From positions 84,916,501-84,980,500 of the forward strand of contig JAWZYU010000011.1 of assembly GCA_038380435.1 (NCBI GenBank): DNA of 64,000 nt, given 5' to 3'. Shown here in pieces: positions 35,803 to 47,062 of the stretch; position 1 is the stretch's first letter, and every line of letters starts with the position of its first letter. The position numbers and the translations under genes are program-made. Origin of the DNA: Ryuthela nishihirai (lineage: Eukaryota > Arthropoda > Arachnida > Araneae > Heptathelidae). The notes under the pieces are model-generated. The model searched no databases. It worked only from the letters and a program-made list of their open reading frames with translations, and was not told where the DNA came from.

Positions 35803-37180
35803 TGATAAAGGCATGTTTCCTTAGGATTTTATCAGAGCTATCATTATCCCTATCTTCAAAAAAGGTGATCGTAGTTCTTGTGATAACTATAGGGGTATCA
35901 GCCTACTCTCTGTTCCAGGTAAAGTTCTCTGCATGATTGTATTTAATAGAACGAAGAATCTGGTTGACAGGCAATTGCATAAGGACCAATGTGGATTCAG
36001 AAGTGGTAGGGTATGTGTAGGTCAGATATTTTCACTTAGGCAGATTCTTGAGAAATGCTTAGAGTTTCAGAAACCTTTGGTTGCTAGCTTTGTTGATTTC
36101 AAAAAGGCTTTCGGTTTTCGGTTTTTTTATGGTAAGTTAGTTAACTTAATGAAAGCTCTCTATAATAACACTGAGTCGTGTGTGAGAGTTGGTAAGGCTT
36201 GTAGCAATTGGTTTAGCATTACTTCTGGTGTTCGACAAGAGTGAATTTTGTCTCCTTTTCTCTTTAGCTTGGTTATTGATTATGCTATGTGTAATTCACT
36301 GCAAGGAAAAGATTTTGGCCTTAAATGGTCTAGAGATGCGAACGTTTCTGATTTAGATTATGCTGATGATTTAGCCCTTTTGTCAAATGATGTTGATGAG
36401 ACGAAATCTTTCATTCGAGCTGTTGATGAAACTGGTAGTAGAGTAGGTTTGGTTATAAACAAAGAGAAAACTAAAGTGATGAAAATTGGTCAGGCAGTGA
36501 GAAGAGTTCATAACCTTCTTCACCAATCTGTGATTTAATTATTCTGAATGGTTGCAGTCTTGAGCAGGTATCACAGTTTAATTATCTTGGGAAGTATGTA
36601 ACAGATATTGGTGATGTGCGGCATGAGATAAACAGACGAATAGGGAATGCTGTCGGGACTTTTAAGAATCTATGGAGAGTGTGGAGAAATAGGCGTATAC
36701 ACCTAAAGACTAAAATTAGACTGTATAATAGTTTGGTTCTTTTTAGGGTTAATTATGGTAGTGACCGTGGACGCTTTGTAAACAAAATAACAAGAAACTA
36801 GATGCTTTCGCAGTATTTTGGGCATTAGGAGGTTTAGCTTTGTAACTAATGATGAGGTTAGGCAAAGGTGTCGGCAACCTACTTTAAGCAGCATATTGTG
36901 CAGAGAGAGACTCCGTTGGTTTGTCCATGCTGTCCGTATGGATAATTATAGATTGGTGAAGAAGGTTATGAACAGTGTGACTAAAGGCCTCGGAAAGAGG
37001 GTGAGACCTAGGATGCGGTGGGCAGACAATGTCAAACAGGACCTTATTAGAATTGTTGTGTTGTGGCCAGATGCAACAGCTGTAGCTCAGGACAGATATG
37101 TTTGGAGAACTAAATTGCACGTTCTGGTTGGACCTCCGTACCCCATGGCTGATTGAGGATGATGATGATGATTACAGTTT
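35803..37180 (+). pseudogene. LINE reverse transcriptase, RTE-like, 5'-truncated
   Basis: A non-LTR retrotransposon enzyme that copies its RNA at a nicked target. Motifs in order: a KKGDRSS-type finger block (35,860-35,880), CGFRSGRVCVGQIFSLRQIL (35,990-36,050), VDFKKAF with the following residues deleted (36,093-36,115), TSGVRQE then a stop (36,220-36,243), and LDYADDLALLS, the catalytic block (36,352-36,385). GLVINKEKTKVM follows (36,448-36,480), then thumb and C-terminal blocks to WADNVKQDLIRI (37,018-37,053) and a GATGAT tail ending near 37,170. Endonuclease is absent. Frameshifts, two deletions and a templated insertion at 36,506 make it dead. RTE-group assignment rests on the YADD context and short-repeat tail. 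Confidence 0.9.
36506..36529. repeat. Inverted 24-bp templated insertion
   Basis: This stretch is the exact reverse complement of 36,950-36,973 in the same LINE copy and interrupts the reading frame. The related copy at 53,985 lacks it. Confidence 0.9.
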
Positions 37181-37319
37181 GTTACATATTTGTTGAAGAT
37201 GGTGCAAATGGAGAGAAAGGGTTTTACGAAAATGCAATTTCTAAATCACATAATAATGGTTTCACTGAAATATACTGCATATCTTAATCTATTATAGCAT
37301 GAGTAACTAATATTCTGTA

Positions 37320-37450
37320 AACCTAGGGTGTCCATATTTCACTTAATAAAAACCAGGATATTTAAATAAAATACTAGGATATTTAAGTAAGTAATAAAAG
37401 CCAGGATATTTAAGCATAATAATATCAACCAGGATATTTAAGTAAATATC
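37320..37450. repeat. Short tandem repeat, AGGATATTTAAGTAA units
   Basis: Four diverged units of about 30 bp built on CCAGGATATTTAAGTAA. Confidence 0.8.
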
Positions 37451-37619
37451 CAAACATTAGAAAGCTTAAACTAGTAAAGTTTAGTTATGATTCCTATTTA
37501 AGTTTAATGAATTAGTGTCATTTTCCCTTGGAAGTTGTAAAGGCACAGAAAAATAGTAACAAAGGCAGTTGTACAATCAGCAATAATCGAAACATTTGGA
37601 ATGGCCCCATGAAGGATTA

Positions 37620-38066
37620 TTTTTAGGAGGTTGCTGAACCCAAATTTTTTTAGTGGGGTAATGAATAAAATTTTTTTTAGTGGGTTTCTGAACCTAAGTT
37701 CTTTTATGGGTGAGGGATGCTGGACCTAAGTTCTTTTATGGGTGAGGGATGCTGGACCTAAGTTCTTTTATGGGTGAGGGATGCTGGACCTAAGTTATTT
37801 TATGGGTGAGGGATGCTGAACCTAAGTTCTCTTATGGGTGAGGGATGTTGAACCTAAGTTCTCTTATGGGTGAGGGATGTTGAACCTAAGTTCTTTTATG
37901 TGTGAGGGATGCTGAACCTAAGTTTTTTTATGGGTGAGGGATGTTGAACTAAGTTTTTTTATGGGTGAGGGATGCTGAACCTGAGTTCTTTTATGGGTGA
38001 GGGATGCTGAACCTAAGTTCTTTTATGGGTGAGGGATGCTGAACCTAAGTTCTTTTATGGGGGAGG
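37620..38066. repeat. 33-bp tandem array
   Basis: About 12 units of GCTGAACCTAAGTTCTTTTA followed by TGGGTGAGGGAT. The left edge is more diverged and contains TTTTTTTTAGTGGG. Confidence 0.93.
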
Positions 38067-38345
38067 ATAATTACAAAGCATGAGGATAATAACAAAACAC
38101 AGATATTCGCTCCATGCACAGTGCCAGACAAAGTCGCACCTCCATTGTTTCCCGCAGCTGAAGGTCACATTCTCATCAACTGGTTGCGTACTAGTGATAA
38201 TCTGAAGGGTAGTTTCTACAGATAAGTTGCAGTCAGTAAAATGGCTTTTCGACTCTAAAATTTTTTCACTGAGAACAAATATTTGTTTCAATTCACGAAA
38301 CTGAATTCTGCTTCTTAAGAAAATAATCAGTTTATGCAATGAAAC

Positions 38346-38490
38346 GAAAATAAAAATAAATTATCTCTCAAACACTCCTTCTCAGAGAAGTCTGACAGGA
38401 ACCTGTCAGTATAATACGCTATAGACAAAATTTGTGAGGAAGGCGAGACCGCAGCAGAAAGACACATCTACACATAGGGTAAGACTTTTT
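38346..38490 (-). mobile_element. SINE family A, head missing
   Basis: The plus strand shows the reversed tail and body: AAGTCTGACAGGAACCTGTC and GCGAGACCGCAGCAGAAAGA. The tRNA-like head is not present beyond about 38,485. Confidence 0.7.
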
Positions 38491-38545
38491 TCAGGTTAAA
38501 AATAACTCCATTAGATGAATAATTATCGGGAAAAAAATTCTTCTC

Positions 38546-38690
38546 AGTAGTGTCCTGACAACTTAGTCCCCCCACGCACAGTGCTTTCCCCCTATGACGT
38601 CGCAAGCCACGCCCACTTCCGGTCACGCCCTATGACGTCGCAAGCCACGCCCACTTCACCCTATGACGTAACATGACGTAATCATTACGT
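38546..38690 (+). repeat. Left terminal inverted repeat
   Basis: About 145 bp, near-identical to the right end for the first 48 bases. It then contains tandem units of CTATGACGTCGCAAGCCACG followed by CCCACTTCC. Confidence 0.92.
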
Positions 38691-38752
38691 AACCGGTCAC
38701 GCCCCCTTATTAATAATTAATAATCCCCCTTTTCATCCTCCTTTCCCCCCTC

Positions 38753-39190
38753 AGTGGCGTCATCTGTTGAGAGTGAGAAGTACTATTTTCCCAAAAACCC
38801 TTTATTTTCACTCTAATTTCTCGTTTTCGGACCCCCCGGTCGACCTACCTATATTTTAAGCTCTCCCCCTTATTAAAAACCCTCCTGGCGCCATCTGTTG
38901 ACAGTGAGACGTACTATTTTCCCAAAAACCCCTTTATTTTAAGTCTAATTTCTCGTTTTCGGACCCCACGGTTGACCTACCTATATTTTAAGCCCTCCCC
39001 CTTATTAAAAACCCTCCTGGCGCCATCTGTTGACAGTGAGAAGTACTATTTTCCCAAAAAACCCTTTATTTTAAGTCTAATTTCTCGTTTTCGTACCCTA
39101 CGGTCGACCTACCTATATTTTAAGCCCTCCCCCTTATGAAAAACCCGCTGGTTGACCATTTAAACACCATACCTATATTTTAAGGCCCCC
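38753..39190. repeat. 131-bp tandem repeat inside the element
   Basis: Three full units, starting at GGCGTCATCTGTTGA (38,756) and GGCGCCATCTGTTGA (38,887 and 39,018), plus partial ones. Each includes AAGTACTATTTTCCCAAAAA and CGACCTACCTATATTTTAAG. The array lies next to the left terminal repeat. Confidence 0.92.
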
Positions 39191-39518
39191 TCCTTCACTC
39201 GGCTGATGCAAGTCTCAGAATAATTGCATGGAACGATTGGCTGATCTCAGAATAATTGTACAGAAAAGGATGATACAAAATTCCCTAGTAATTAAACACT
39301 CGTCAAAATATTCCTCACCTTTATTAAAATCACTCCACGGTCGAAATAAAAATCAGTTTTCTGTAGATGTGTTTCACCGGGGAAAAAAAAATCGTCCCTC
39401 GCTGTATGGATTCCAGGACGCATGGGACTATACCGTGTACTTGCTGTGGCTTAGATGTGTGTCAGACATTTCAGATATTAACCTAGCATTCTTTATAACA
39501 AGCTTTTTCTATGTGTTT

Positions 39519-41160
39519 CTTACACCAAAACACGATAGTCCTTTCACATTAATATACGTATTTTTTATAACCCAACGTATTTTAAGTCCGTTTCAGTAAC
39601 ACTTATTTCTTTTAACTCCACGACTGTCGCTTACTAGATCTATCCACAGTAACTGTTTTTAAAAGACTGTCCAGCAGAAAATGCCGATGGGTAAAAAATA
39701 CGATTTTATTCGTCGTGATGAAAAATATTGAGGAGTGATAGGATCGACCTAATGGACTCCGTGTTCGGATCCTCACCCCGGACAGCGTTTCACTGACGGA
39801 TGGTTAAGTCCTACGAAAATAAAAAATTCCAAATGGGGGATCAAATTGACGAATGAATCTGTGCTGCTCCCACATTAGGCGCGCTGTCTTACATCGTGAA
39901 CGTGACTGGCACTCTTTATCGTGGATTTCGGACTCGATATTTTCCCCAAGTCCGGAGACGGTTCTCTGCACAACCCTTTATGATAGGTTTCAACGCACCC
40001 CATGTAGACTTTTGAAATGACACGTCCTAAACCTTCAAGAGTTGTGCGTATTAGTCTCCATCGGGTTGGTGCCGTCAGATATCTGTGTTTCCACGTAGTA
40101 ACGCAACACCGAAGAAAAAACGTCTCTCCCATCGTTTGCGTGCGAGCGTATGTCTCATCACGCTGATGAAATCGGGTAAAAAATAACTTTTTTGTACGAG
40201 GTAGAATGTTATAGAAAGTAAGAATGCTAAAAAACTTTCATCATGAATGCATATTAACGGAGTAGGGGAACATTAGTTTAAAACTTCGACTATAAAAATA
40301 ATACATTGCTTCACGCACCCTCTCAACTTACCTCCACTAATCCACTGAAATTATATTTGCAACGGGACTGATAGCCAAAATTTAGCAAACGAAACAGCTT
40401 AACTGACATATATGCTCTGATCGCGCCTACTGCTTACAAGAGAGACGACCTTCTAACCCGTTTCGATACCTTGTACACTCATCCCCATGTGATCTGACAA
40501 GACACAACAAGCGAGTGGTATGCAAAGGTCACGGGGACCAACGGTGGAATGCGGCGTCTTTGAGAACAGTGGCGAGTCCGTCCGAAAACCTAATGGGAAA
40601 GTTAAATAATTACTGTTTCCTCTCGAAATACAGAAGGAATTCTTCTGCTGATAGACGCACTTAAAAATAGGAATCTATGAAATTCAAAGGGAGATTGTTG
40701 TTTTTACATATTATCGGGATTACAATTAATACCGATTCCCTGCCCTTTAGGTTATGAAATATAACTGGAACCTTATTAGATCACTTAAAATTGAGTTGAC
40801 ACACCTTATGACCGACTCCTCGGAGAAGTGCTAAATCTATGTGGCGGAATGCTAAAAATAGAATTCATACGTTTCCGTAAAAAACTTTAGTTCCAATATG
40901 AGTTAAAAGGTTATGGTTCGACTCAGGAAAAAGAGGATTCGACCTCGGACATTAGAAAAGATGTGCGCCGTATAATTCCGTGGAAAAATACGAAAATCTT
41001 TAGCAATATCCCAGGCGTCCTTTGTTAGGCGATAGTATTAACATCCTTATACGTTCTCACTTCAAGCTTGCTTTCTCTATCATAACCCTCGATGCTTGCG
41101 AAAATTATCAAAGATGAATAGAGGTCTGAATGTACAATCTTCGGAGTTCATTTTACTGTA
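39519..41160. repeat. Internal duplicated segment, first copy
   Basis: Blocks at 39,519-39,830, 40,839-40,950, 40,962-41,010 and 41,071-41,157 recur in the same order downstream. The best shared string is TTTATTCGTCGTGATGAAAA. No reading frame is conserved between the copies. Confidence 0.85.
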
Positions 41161-41208
41161 GATGTCTAATTCTGGCAGGATCCCTCTCCACTTTTAAAAT
41201 TTAGATCT

Positions 41209-42165
41209 TACACCAAAACCCGATAGTCCTTTCATATACGTATTTTTATAACCCACGTATTTTAAGTCCGTTTTAATCAATACTTATTTCTTTCAACTCA
41301 CTCCCTCGTGACTATTACTAGAAGAAGGGCTACCTCACAGTAGCAGCAAATAAAAAATCTGATTTTATTCGTCGTGATGAAAAATATTGAAGGTAATAGG
41401 GTCGACCTAAAAGATCCGTGTTCGGATCCTCACCCCAGATGGCTTTTAACAAAAGTCCTACGAAATAAAAAAAAACTCCCCCGTTACGGGACGTTGTTTA
41501 AAAAAACTTATTATGGCTGTGTCCTCAGTACATGATGCAAACTCTTTCCCAGGAAGTAACACTATTCGATGTATCCCCCGGTTACATGCTTTTACAGGGT
41601 AAAGCCTGTGTGGCAGAATGTTAAAAGTAGAGTTCATACATTTCCGTAAAGCTTAAGTTCCAACATGCGTTAAAGGAGTATGGTTCGACTCACTTTAAGA
41701 GGAGCAGTCGCTCGGACCAAAAGCCTGATGGGTCTCCTGCCGAATGCTACACTTTATCAGAACACCGTGTGGGGTGGGGTACCTTCTAGAAAAGGGAAAA
41801 TTTTTAATGTCATAAGAAATGTGTGACGTATAATCCGTGGAAAAAATACGAAATCTTTAACATCCGCACTTCAAATTTTCATACGACATTCGGGGGTTAA
41901 GTTTCAACCTTTATTTTTTCCATCCCCAATAATGCACAGTTTCTGTGGAGCACTGGTGACTTCGACGCAAAGGGTGATCCACACTAAAAAACAAATCCCA
42001 TAGACAATGAAGAACTAAAAAAGTCATTAAAACAGTGAATGTACAGAGATTGACAGCAGTAATATAGACAGGGGCCCATCGCTCACTATCATAGCCCTCG
42101 AGAAATTATCAAAGATGAATAGAGTTCTGGCCACGCAATCTTCTGAGTTAATTCTGGACGGATCA
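41209..42165. repeat. Internal duplicated segment, second copy
   Basis: Matches 41,209-41,483, 41,609-41,705, 41,817-41,866 and 42,078-42,165 to the preceding copy, with about 0.7 kb lost between blocks. Another pair of shorter duplicates lies at 43,340-43,400 and 44,222-44,285. Confidence 0.85.
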
Positions 42166-44444
42166 CAAGGACTTTTTCGGACATTCGTTAATCAAAGTGT
42201 CTACGCATCAGACTTGTCATTACCCCGACAAACTATCCATAGACTGAGTAGGCATTTAGAATGAAAAATTCAGTTTGCTTCAGTGTCACAGCTTTAATTT
42301 TCAGATGCACTCCACAGATTCGTAAAACACTCATTAGGTATGCGTTCACAAGATAATTACAGTTCATCACTGATTCATCTTCCCTATCTTTCTAATAAAT
42401 CATACGCCCAAAGTAGATAATTATATTATGAAAATAAAATCGATTTTAAGTGATTCCGTATTCGTAATTTATTAATGCTAAAGAATCACGACGAAAATCT
42501 CACAATAGTCTACTCAATACTTTACCATAGCCGATACAGTCACAAGTTACGATAGTCAGCATCTGCTCCCATAGAGCAGGGACGGGTGAATAGCGACCCG
42601 TGGGTCGCATTCGCCCCGCTAAGAGCTTTTTGTTGTCCGCCAAGGCAGAAAAATCCTCGCCGTGCGCGACCGAAGATTCGTCTCGTATTTTCCATTAGGA
42701 CGGCCACGTCAATATGCATACGAAGTGTATGAAAACAATTGCCCACTCCGACCATAGACAGTAGGTTAGTTACTTCCAACAAAGTCAAGGTTTGAGATCC
42801 ATAGTAAGACACGAATGTTACCGAACACCTTATGTAGTGTGAATGCTAACTGTTAAAACAGATAGTTGCCATGCACTCTTACATGCACGAAGCTTCCATT
42901 TCCTAATGTGTGAGGGGAAAGCGTGAACAGTCATACAATAAGTCAATGCTGACTGCATGAAATATGATTCGAACGGAAGACAATCTGAACAGGTGCTTTT
43001 GTTTGGAAATTTAAAAACTGAAAACTCACTGTTTATAATATTTCCGTGAAAAGTTGGGGACCAGTTCGCGACCTAGCTTTGCGTTCACTGACTTCAACTG
43101 GCGATAAAACGTAAGCTCTCTTTTCAGAGTTCCTGCCTACCCCCTTTGTAATCAGGAAAAAACTCTCGAGAGCAAATTATATCTAAAATCAGTTTCACTT
43201 GAGTTTTTCGTAATCCCTTGTACCGTCGAACTAAGATTCAGACACTCAGCTGTCGGGCATAAGGTTAAACTAATTTCTCACCTCGGTACGTTTGAATAAG
43301 CGCACGCTGCAAACACAAGTTTTTCGACAAAAAAGGTGCTTCACTACAACATAACACGGAGATGTCTGTTTAGTTATTTTTCCCTATTTCAACACTGTCT
43401 ATGGAACATTACGCCTCTACATACCATAAGCATAATGCCTCGCGATTCTAAGCATTCCCCGAACCTTAATCTTATTTTTGTAGTTCAACGGAGTGCTTTG
43501 AGCTTGCTCAACCTCTGTCAAGGGTTGGACCAGTGCTTTCACCGATGGGGCGGACCAGCAGCGATGCTATTTATTAGTGGATTGCTCATACTAGCAGAGC
43601 AGGTATAAGGTGAATGCAAATCGGTTCATATATCGTGTCTGCTTCTTCATATCTCTATTCTTTCGAACACAAATGTTAAAAGATTTCATGTAGCAGCTAA
43701 GAAACAGTAAAAAACTGATTTTCCGCATTTAACTACAACCATCTATCGGGTAGAGGAATCCTCAAAACTAAGTAACAATACTAGAAAAATCACTGTCCAT
43801 AACATTTATATTCATGTATTTCATTTTCTTGTTGCGAGGCATCTGACCGAAAAACGTAAGCATTCATTACCTCAAAACAGATAAGACAGAGGGAGCTATG
43901 CGCCGTCTTGAAAAACACCAAGAAGGCTAGTAACCACGGTTTAACCATTCGTTTTTTAAGTATTAGGACGTTCATGTTACAATTTCTTGCAACAACGTTC
44001 ATTTCTGGTAAAGATGCATGTCAGCACATTCACTTTACGTGTGAATATTACATTTCAATCGTGTGTGAACCAGGCATTCAGTTGAGAAGAGTATGTGAAT
44101 ATTACATTTTAACTGTATGTGAATCAGTCACTTCATAATACTAACACCTTTGCGAGCTCACTGAAACGTGCCTTCTTGTGTCTCTCCACATACTATTCTT
44201 ATGAGCACAAAAGATAGGATGTTTCACTACAATCTAACACGGAGATGCCTGTTTAGTTATTTTTTCCTCCTATTTCTACACTAGTGCGGAAGTCTTAGAA
44301 CAAGTGGTTCGGGTTAGCACACGTTTTTGATATGTATCTTGTTTGGCAATCTGAAAGAACACTGTCTATGAAACATTACCCCTGCAAGCTAGTATTAATT
44401 ACTTCACGATTCTGAGGGACGAAGGTTGTAATCGTTGGCAGATA

Positions 44445-44486
44445 TTTTTCAGAAATATGTAATCAACCATAGTGTTCGGATATTTG
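44445..44486. mobile_element. Half of a palindromic MITE
   Basis: CAGATATTTTTCAGAAATAT then GTAATCAACCATAGTGTTCG matches the right half of the MITEs at 7,827 and 33,422. Confidence 0.65.
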
Positions 44487-44944
44487 ATCCATAGTAAGAC
44501 ATGAATGTTGTTTACTTCCCATCGACAACCCCTTCTACGGATCGTATGAGAGATAACTGTTACGACAATTAGCTACGTGAGTCGTATTTATTTTTAAAAG
44601 CAAAGACACACTAATTACCGACTAGCTAGAGAACGATATATTAACCTGCTAAAGTTTATTTTAACGATCAGATAGTATATATACCATCACTCTTTTAGTT
44701 CATACTAATATTCCAACTTTTAAAGGAAACATTGTCTCGTTATAAGCGATTAAATGCACACTCTATACTTTAAATCTATAGAGACAACGATCACTAAACA
44801 TGGAACACATCTGTGAAATATCACCACATTTTTGTTTTTAACGTACGGTTGAATCGTTCTACTAAGCTAGCTTTGGTTCCCCATCCCTTTCTTTTACACC
44901 CACCCGATATAAAACATTCGGCCCTACACAACATAGCTTGCTTG

Positions 44945-45079
44945 AGACGGCATAGGGGCGTGACCGGAAGTGGGCGTGGCTTGCGACGTCACAGGGCGTG
45001 ACCAGAAGTGGGCGTGGCTTGTGACGTCATAGGGGGGAAAGCACTGTGCGTGGGGGGACTAAGTTGTCAGGACACTACT
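44945..45079 (-). repeat. Right terminal inverted repeat
   Basis: Reverse complement of the left end. It carries three units of GGGCGTGGCTTGCGACGTCA type, with TGACGTCA-like cores. Confidence 0.92.
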
Positions 45080-45224
45080 CTTCTCTTTTTCAATTTGTGT
45101 TAAAATAAGAATATTGAAATATTCAGATATAAGGTAATAATTTTATTATTGACATACGATAATATATGCATATCCATTGTTTCTTCGGCGAGAGGTTTAG
45201 TCGATAGCCCGGCAGGCTCGTAAT

Positions 45225-45270
45225 CCACTTGAGGGTAACTGCAACTGCTTGAGGGGATATTTAATTTTTA
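45225..45270 (+). mobile_element. SINE tail remnant
   Basis: AACTGCTTGAGGGGATATTT resembles the family A tail. No head or body is preserved. Confidence 0.4.
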
Positions 45271-45784
45271 GAAAATAATTCATAGCGGAATATTTACCGG
45301 AAGAATGGTTTGCAAAACTTTTAAAAATTGGTGGAACTGAAAAAATTTAGATATAGATGCATAATTTTAATTCCCATAAAACATGTAATTTCACGTAATA
45401 TAATAATAAATGGTTTGAAAAGAAATTAATACACAGAACACTTAACTTTTATAAGTTCAATCTTTATCTGATATTATTACATAATCATCCTAAAATTTCG
45501 GGTGGGGGGAGAGGGGGTCTTATTTTCCTAACAGCAAATTTGGGGTAGTTAGTTCCTATACTGCACAACTGGCATGTTTGGAGCTCTGCAATAAACAAAT
45601 TATTAAATGGAAAATAATTCCTTTGTGACAAGATAGTAAGAAACTTAACGTCTTTTATTCTAGATCAAAGGCTCTGAAGTGAGGCTACTGATAATTGAAA
45701 TAACAAAAGAAATTAATGATACTTTTTATTTATGATACAAGTTCGCCATCAAAAGAACAATTTAAAATAAGCGCATTCATAAAT
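45271..45784. other. No gene recognised
   Basis: AT-rich sequence with a guanine-rich patch near 45,500-45,520. No domain or RNA motif seen. Confidence 0.5.
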
Positions 45785-45989
45785 GAAATAAAAATAAATA
45801 TCTCCTCAAGCAGATGCTTGCCACAGAGATCTGACAGGAGCCTGTCAGTTAAATTCGCCATAATAGAATGATCTGTGAGGATGGCGGGCCCTCAGCAGAT
45901 TTTTTACCAACTGCACGCGGTGTTCCCAAGTGGTCACCCTTCCAGGTACCGAACGCGCCCAAAGCTGCTTACCTTCGGTGATCGGACGG
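45785..45989 (-). mobile_element. 5S rRNA-SINE chimeric retroposon
   Basis: On the minus strand a truncated 5S rRNA sequence (45,989 to 45,906) is joined through AAAAAA to the body and tail of SINE family A (TCTGCTGAGGGCCCGCCATC and onward to CAAGCATCTGCTTGAGGAG). The tRNA-like head that all other copies carry is replaced by 5S sequence. Either a reverse transcriptase switched templates, or this is a 5S-headed (SINE3-like) subfamily. A convincing target duplication is not seen. Confidence 0.8.
45906..45989 (-). rRNA. 5S rRNA 3' portion (pseudogene)
   Basis: About 84 of the usual 120 nt. It keeps GTCCGATCACCGAAGGTAAG (A-box region), a GGTACCTGGAAGGGTGACCA stretch (intermediate element and C box) and ACTTGGGAACACCGCGTG near the 3' end. 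The first third is missing. The internal promoter for TFIIIA and RNA polymerase III is therefore largely preserved although the RNA is incomplete. Confidence 0.85.
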
Positions 45990-46599
45990 TGTTTTCAGAT
46001 TCAAATTTATAGCATTTGTTATTTAATTATGAAAACATTTACTTCAACAAAAGCCGTATTATTAAGTGTATTGGCCGACACAGTACGTAACTATTTGATG
46101 AGGGGATTGAATTATGGATCAAAAGAAAAAATAGAAGCTTTTGTTATCTGAATTTCTTTTTCTATTTTAGTTTACCTTACAATTTTATTCGTTTTCCTCT
46201 TAATGCTGCTGCAGCTCATTTGTTGTCGCGCTGTAATGCGACAACGAGAAAATATCTCCTGTTGACTACTACTCTAGATGCTGAAGTGTCGGTGGTTTGA
46301 CTAAGCAAATAATGATGTGGTTAGAAGAGGGAGACATCAACAACTTTTGACTAGCTTCTTTGTAACGAGAGAGACAGGGACATACCCAGGGGCCTCGGAA
46401 TATTGTATTGTTTTGTGCGCACAAATTTGCATTGTTATCCACCTATTCTGTTTTCCGTGGTCCCTGGTCTTAGGTTGGTACACGCTGACTCTCCCCCCCC
46501 CCCCCCCACACACACACTCTGTCATAGTTACTGGCTTTAGGCATGGGCCATCCTCTTGTCCTTTTCCATCCTCTCTGCTTGTTTTAGTAATTTGCTTAA
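45990..46599. other. No gene recognised
   Basis: Contains a cytosine run followed by CACACA at 46,492-46,515. ORFs on both strands over this tract appear to be chance. Confidence 0.5.
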
Positions 46600-46765
46600 T
46601 TGAATCACTTACTGAATTACTTTCCAATGTAATTCATAAATAATGATATACAATTTCATTCTTTTCACCCTCCCAAGTTCAGGTAGTGTGGTACAGATCA
46701 ACTCTCTCCACTTATATTTATCTTTGCAATCTTGATCTTGTCTTATTCATATCTCAGACTTCTCT
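46600..46765. repeat. Dispersed repeat, copy 1
   Basis: Shares ATTCTTTTCACCCTCCCAAG, AGCTCTCTC-type and CCACTTATATTTATCTTTG blocks with the copy about 1.1 kb downstream in the same orientation. Confidence 0.75.
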
Positions 46766-46867
46766 ACCAGCTTTGAAATCCAAAACATTTGTATTTGGAA
46801 CAAAAAATAGATAGAGTTACATTTGGAACACTAAAAGTAGATTAAAAAAAAACTAAAAAAAATTTAT

Positions 46868-47062
46868 TATTATTTATTAGCATGTTTGTCTACTGATCAA
46901 AGGGACCTAGGTTTAGAGCCCCGGATAAGGCATGGATGTTTGTGTTGTTCTTCTGCTGAGGACCAGCCATCCTCACAAATCCCTTCTACTATGGCGTATT
47001 AAACTGAAAGACTCTTGTCAGACTTCTGTGACAAGCAGCGGTTTGACGAGGGTATATAGATA
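46868..47062 (+). mobile_element. SINE family A
   Basis: TCTACTGATCAAAGGGACCT and B-box-like GGTTTAGAGCCCCGG, then CTGCTGAGGACCAGCCATCC and a diverged tail. The first part of the head is missing. Confidence 0.8.

Larger units (their letters stand above)
38546..45079. mobile_element. Polinton/Maverick-like element, non-autonomous
   Basis: A 6,534-bp unit with matching inverted ends, AGTAGTGTCCTGACAACTTA on the left and the exact reverse complement on the right. It is flanked by a perfect 6-bp direct repeat, CTTCTC (38,540-38,545 and 45,080-45,085). AG...CT termini, a 6-bp target duplication and long terminal inverted repeats are known features of Polintons, virus-like self-synthesising DNA transposons. 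Typical Polintons are 15-20 kb and encode DNA polymerase B, integrase, ATPase and capsid proteins. None of these is seen here, and ORFs are at most about 120 codons. It therefore looks like a deletion derivative or non-autonomous relative. Dada and IS3EU elements also make 6- to 7-bp duplications and are alternatives. Confidence 0.72.

Noticed and set aside
39228..39599. 123-codon ORF in the Polinton-like element
   Set aside because: No domain recognised. The overlapping duplicate block at 41,209 does not keep the frame, so it is probably a chance opening.
42590..42680. Possible hAT end at AGCAGGGACGGGTGAATAGC
   Set aside because: Only one end-like sequence, without a partner end or 8-bp target duplication.
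44040..44140. Direct repeat TGTGAATATTACATTT
   Set aside because: A single short duplication in the element with no further pattern.
46317..46643. ORFs on both strands across a cytosine/CA run
   Set aside because: They overlap antisense over low-complexity sequence and have no domain.
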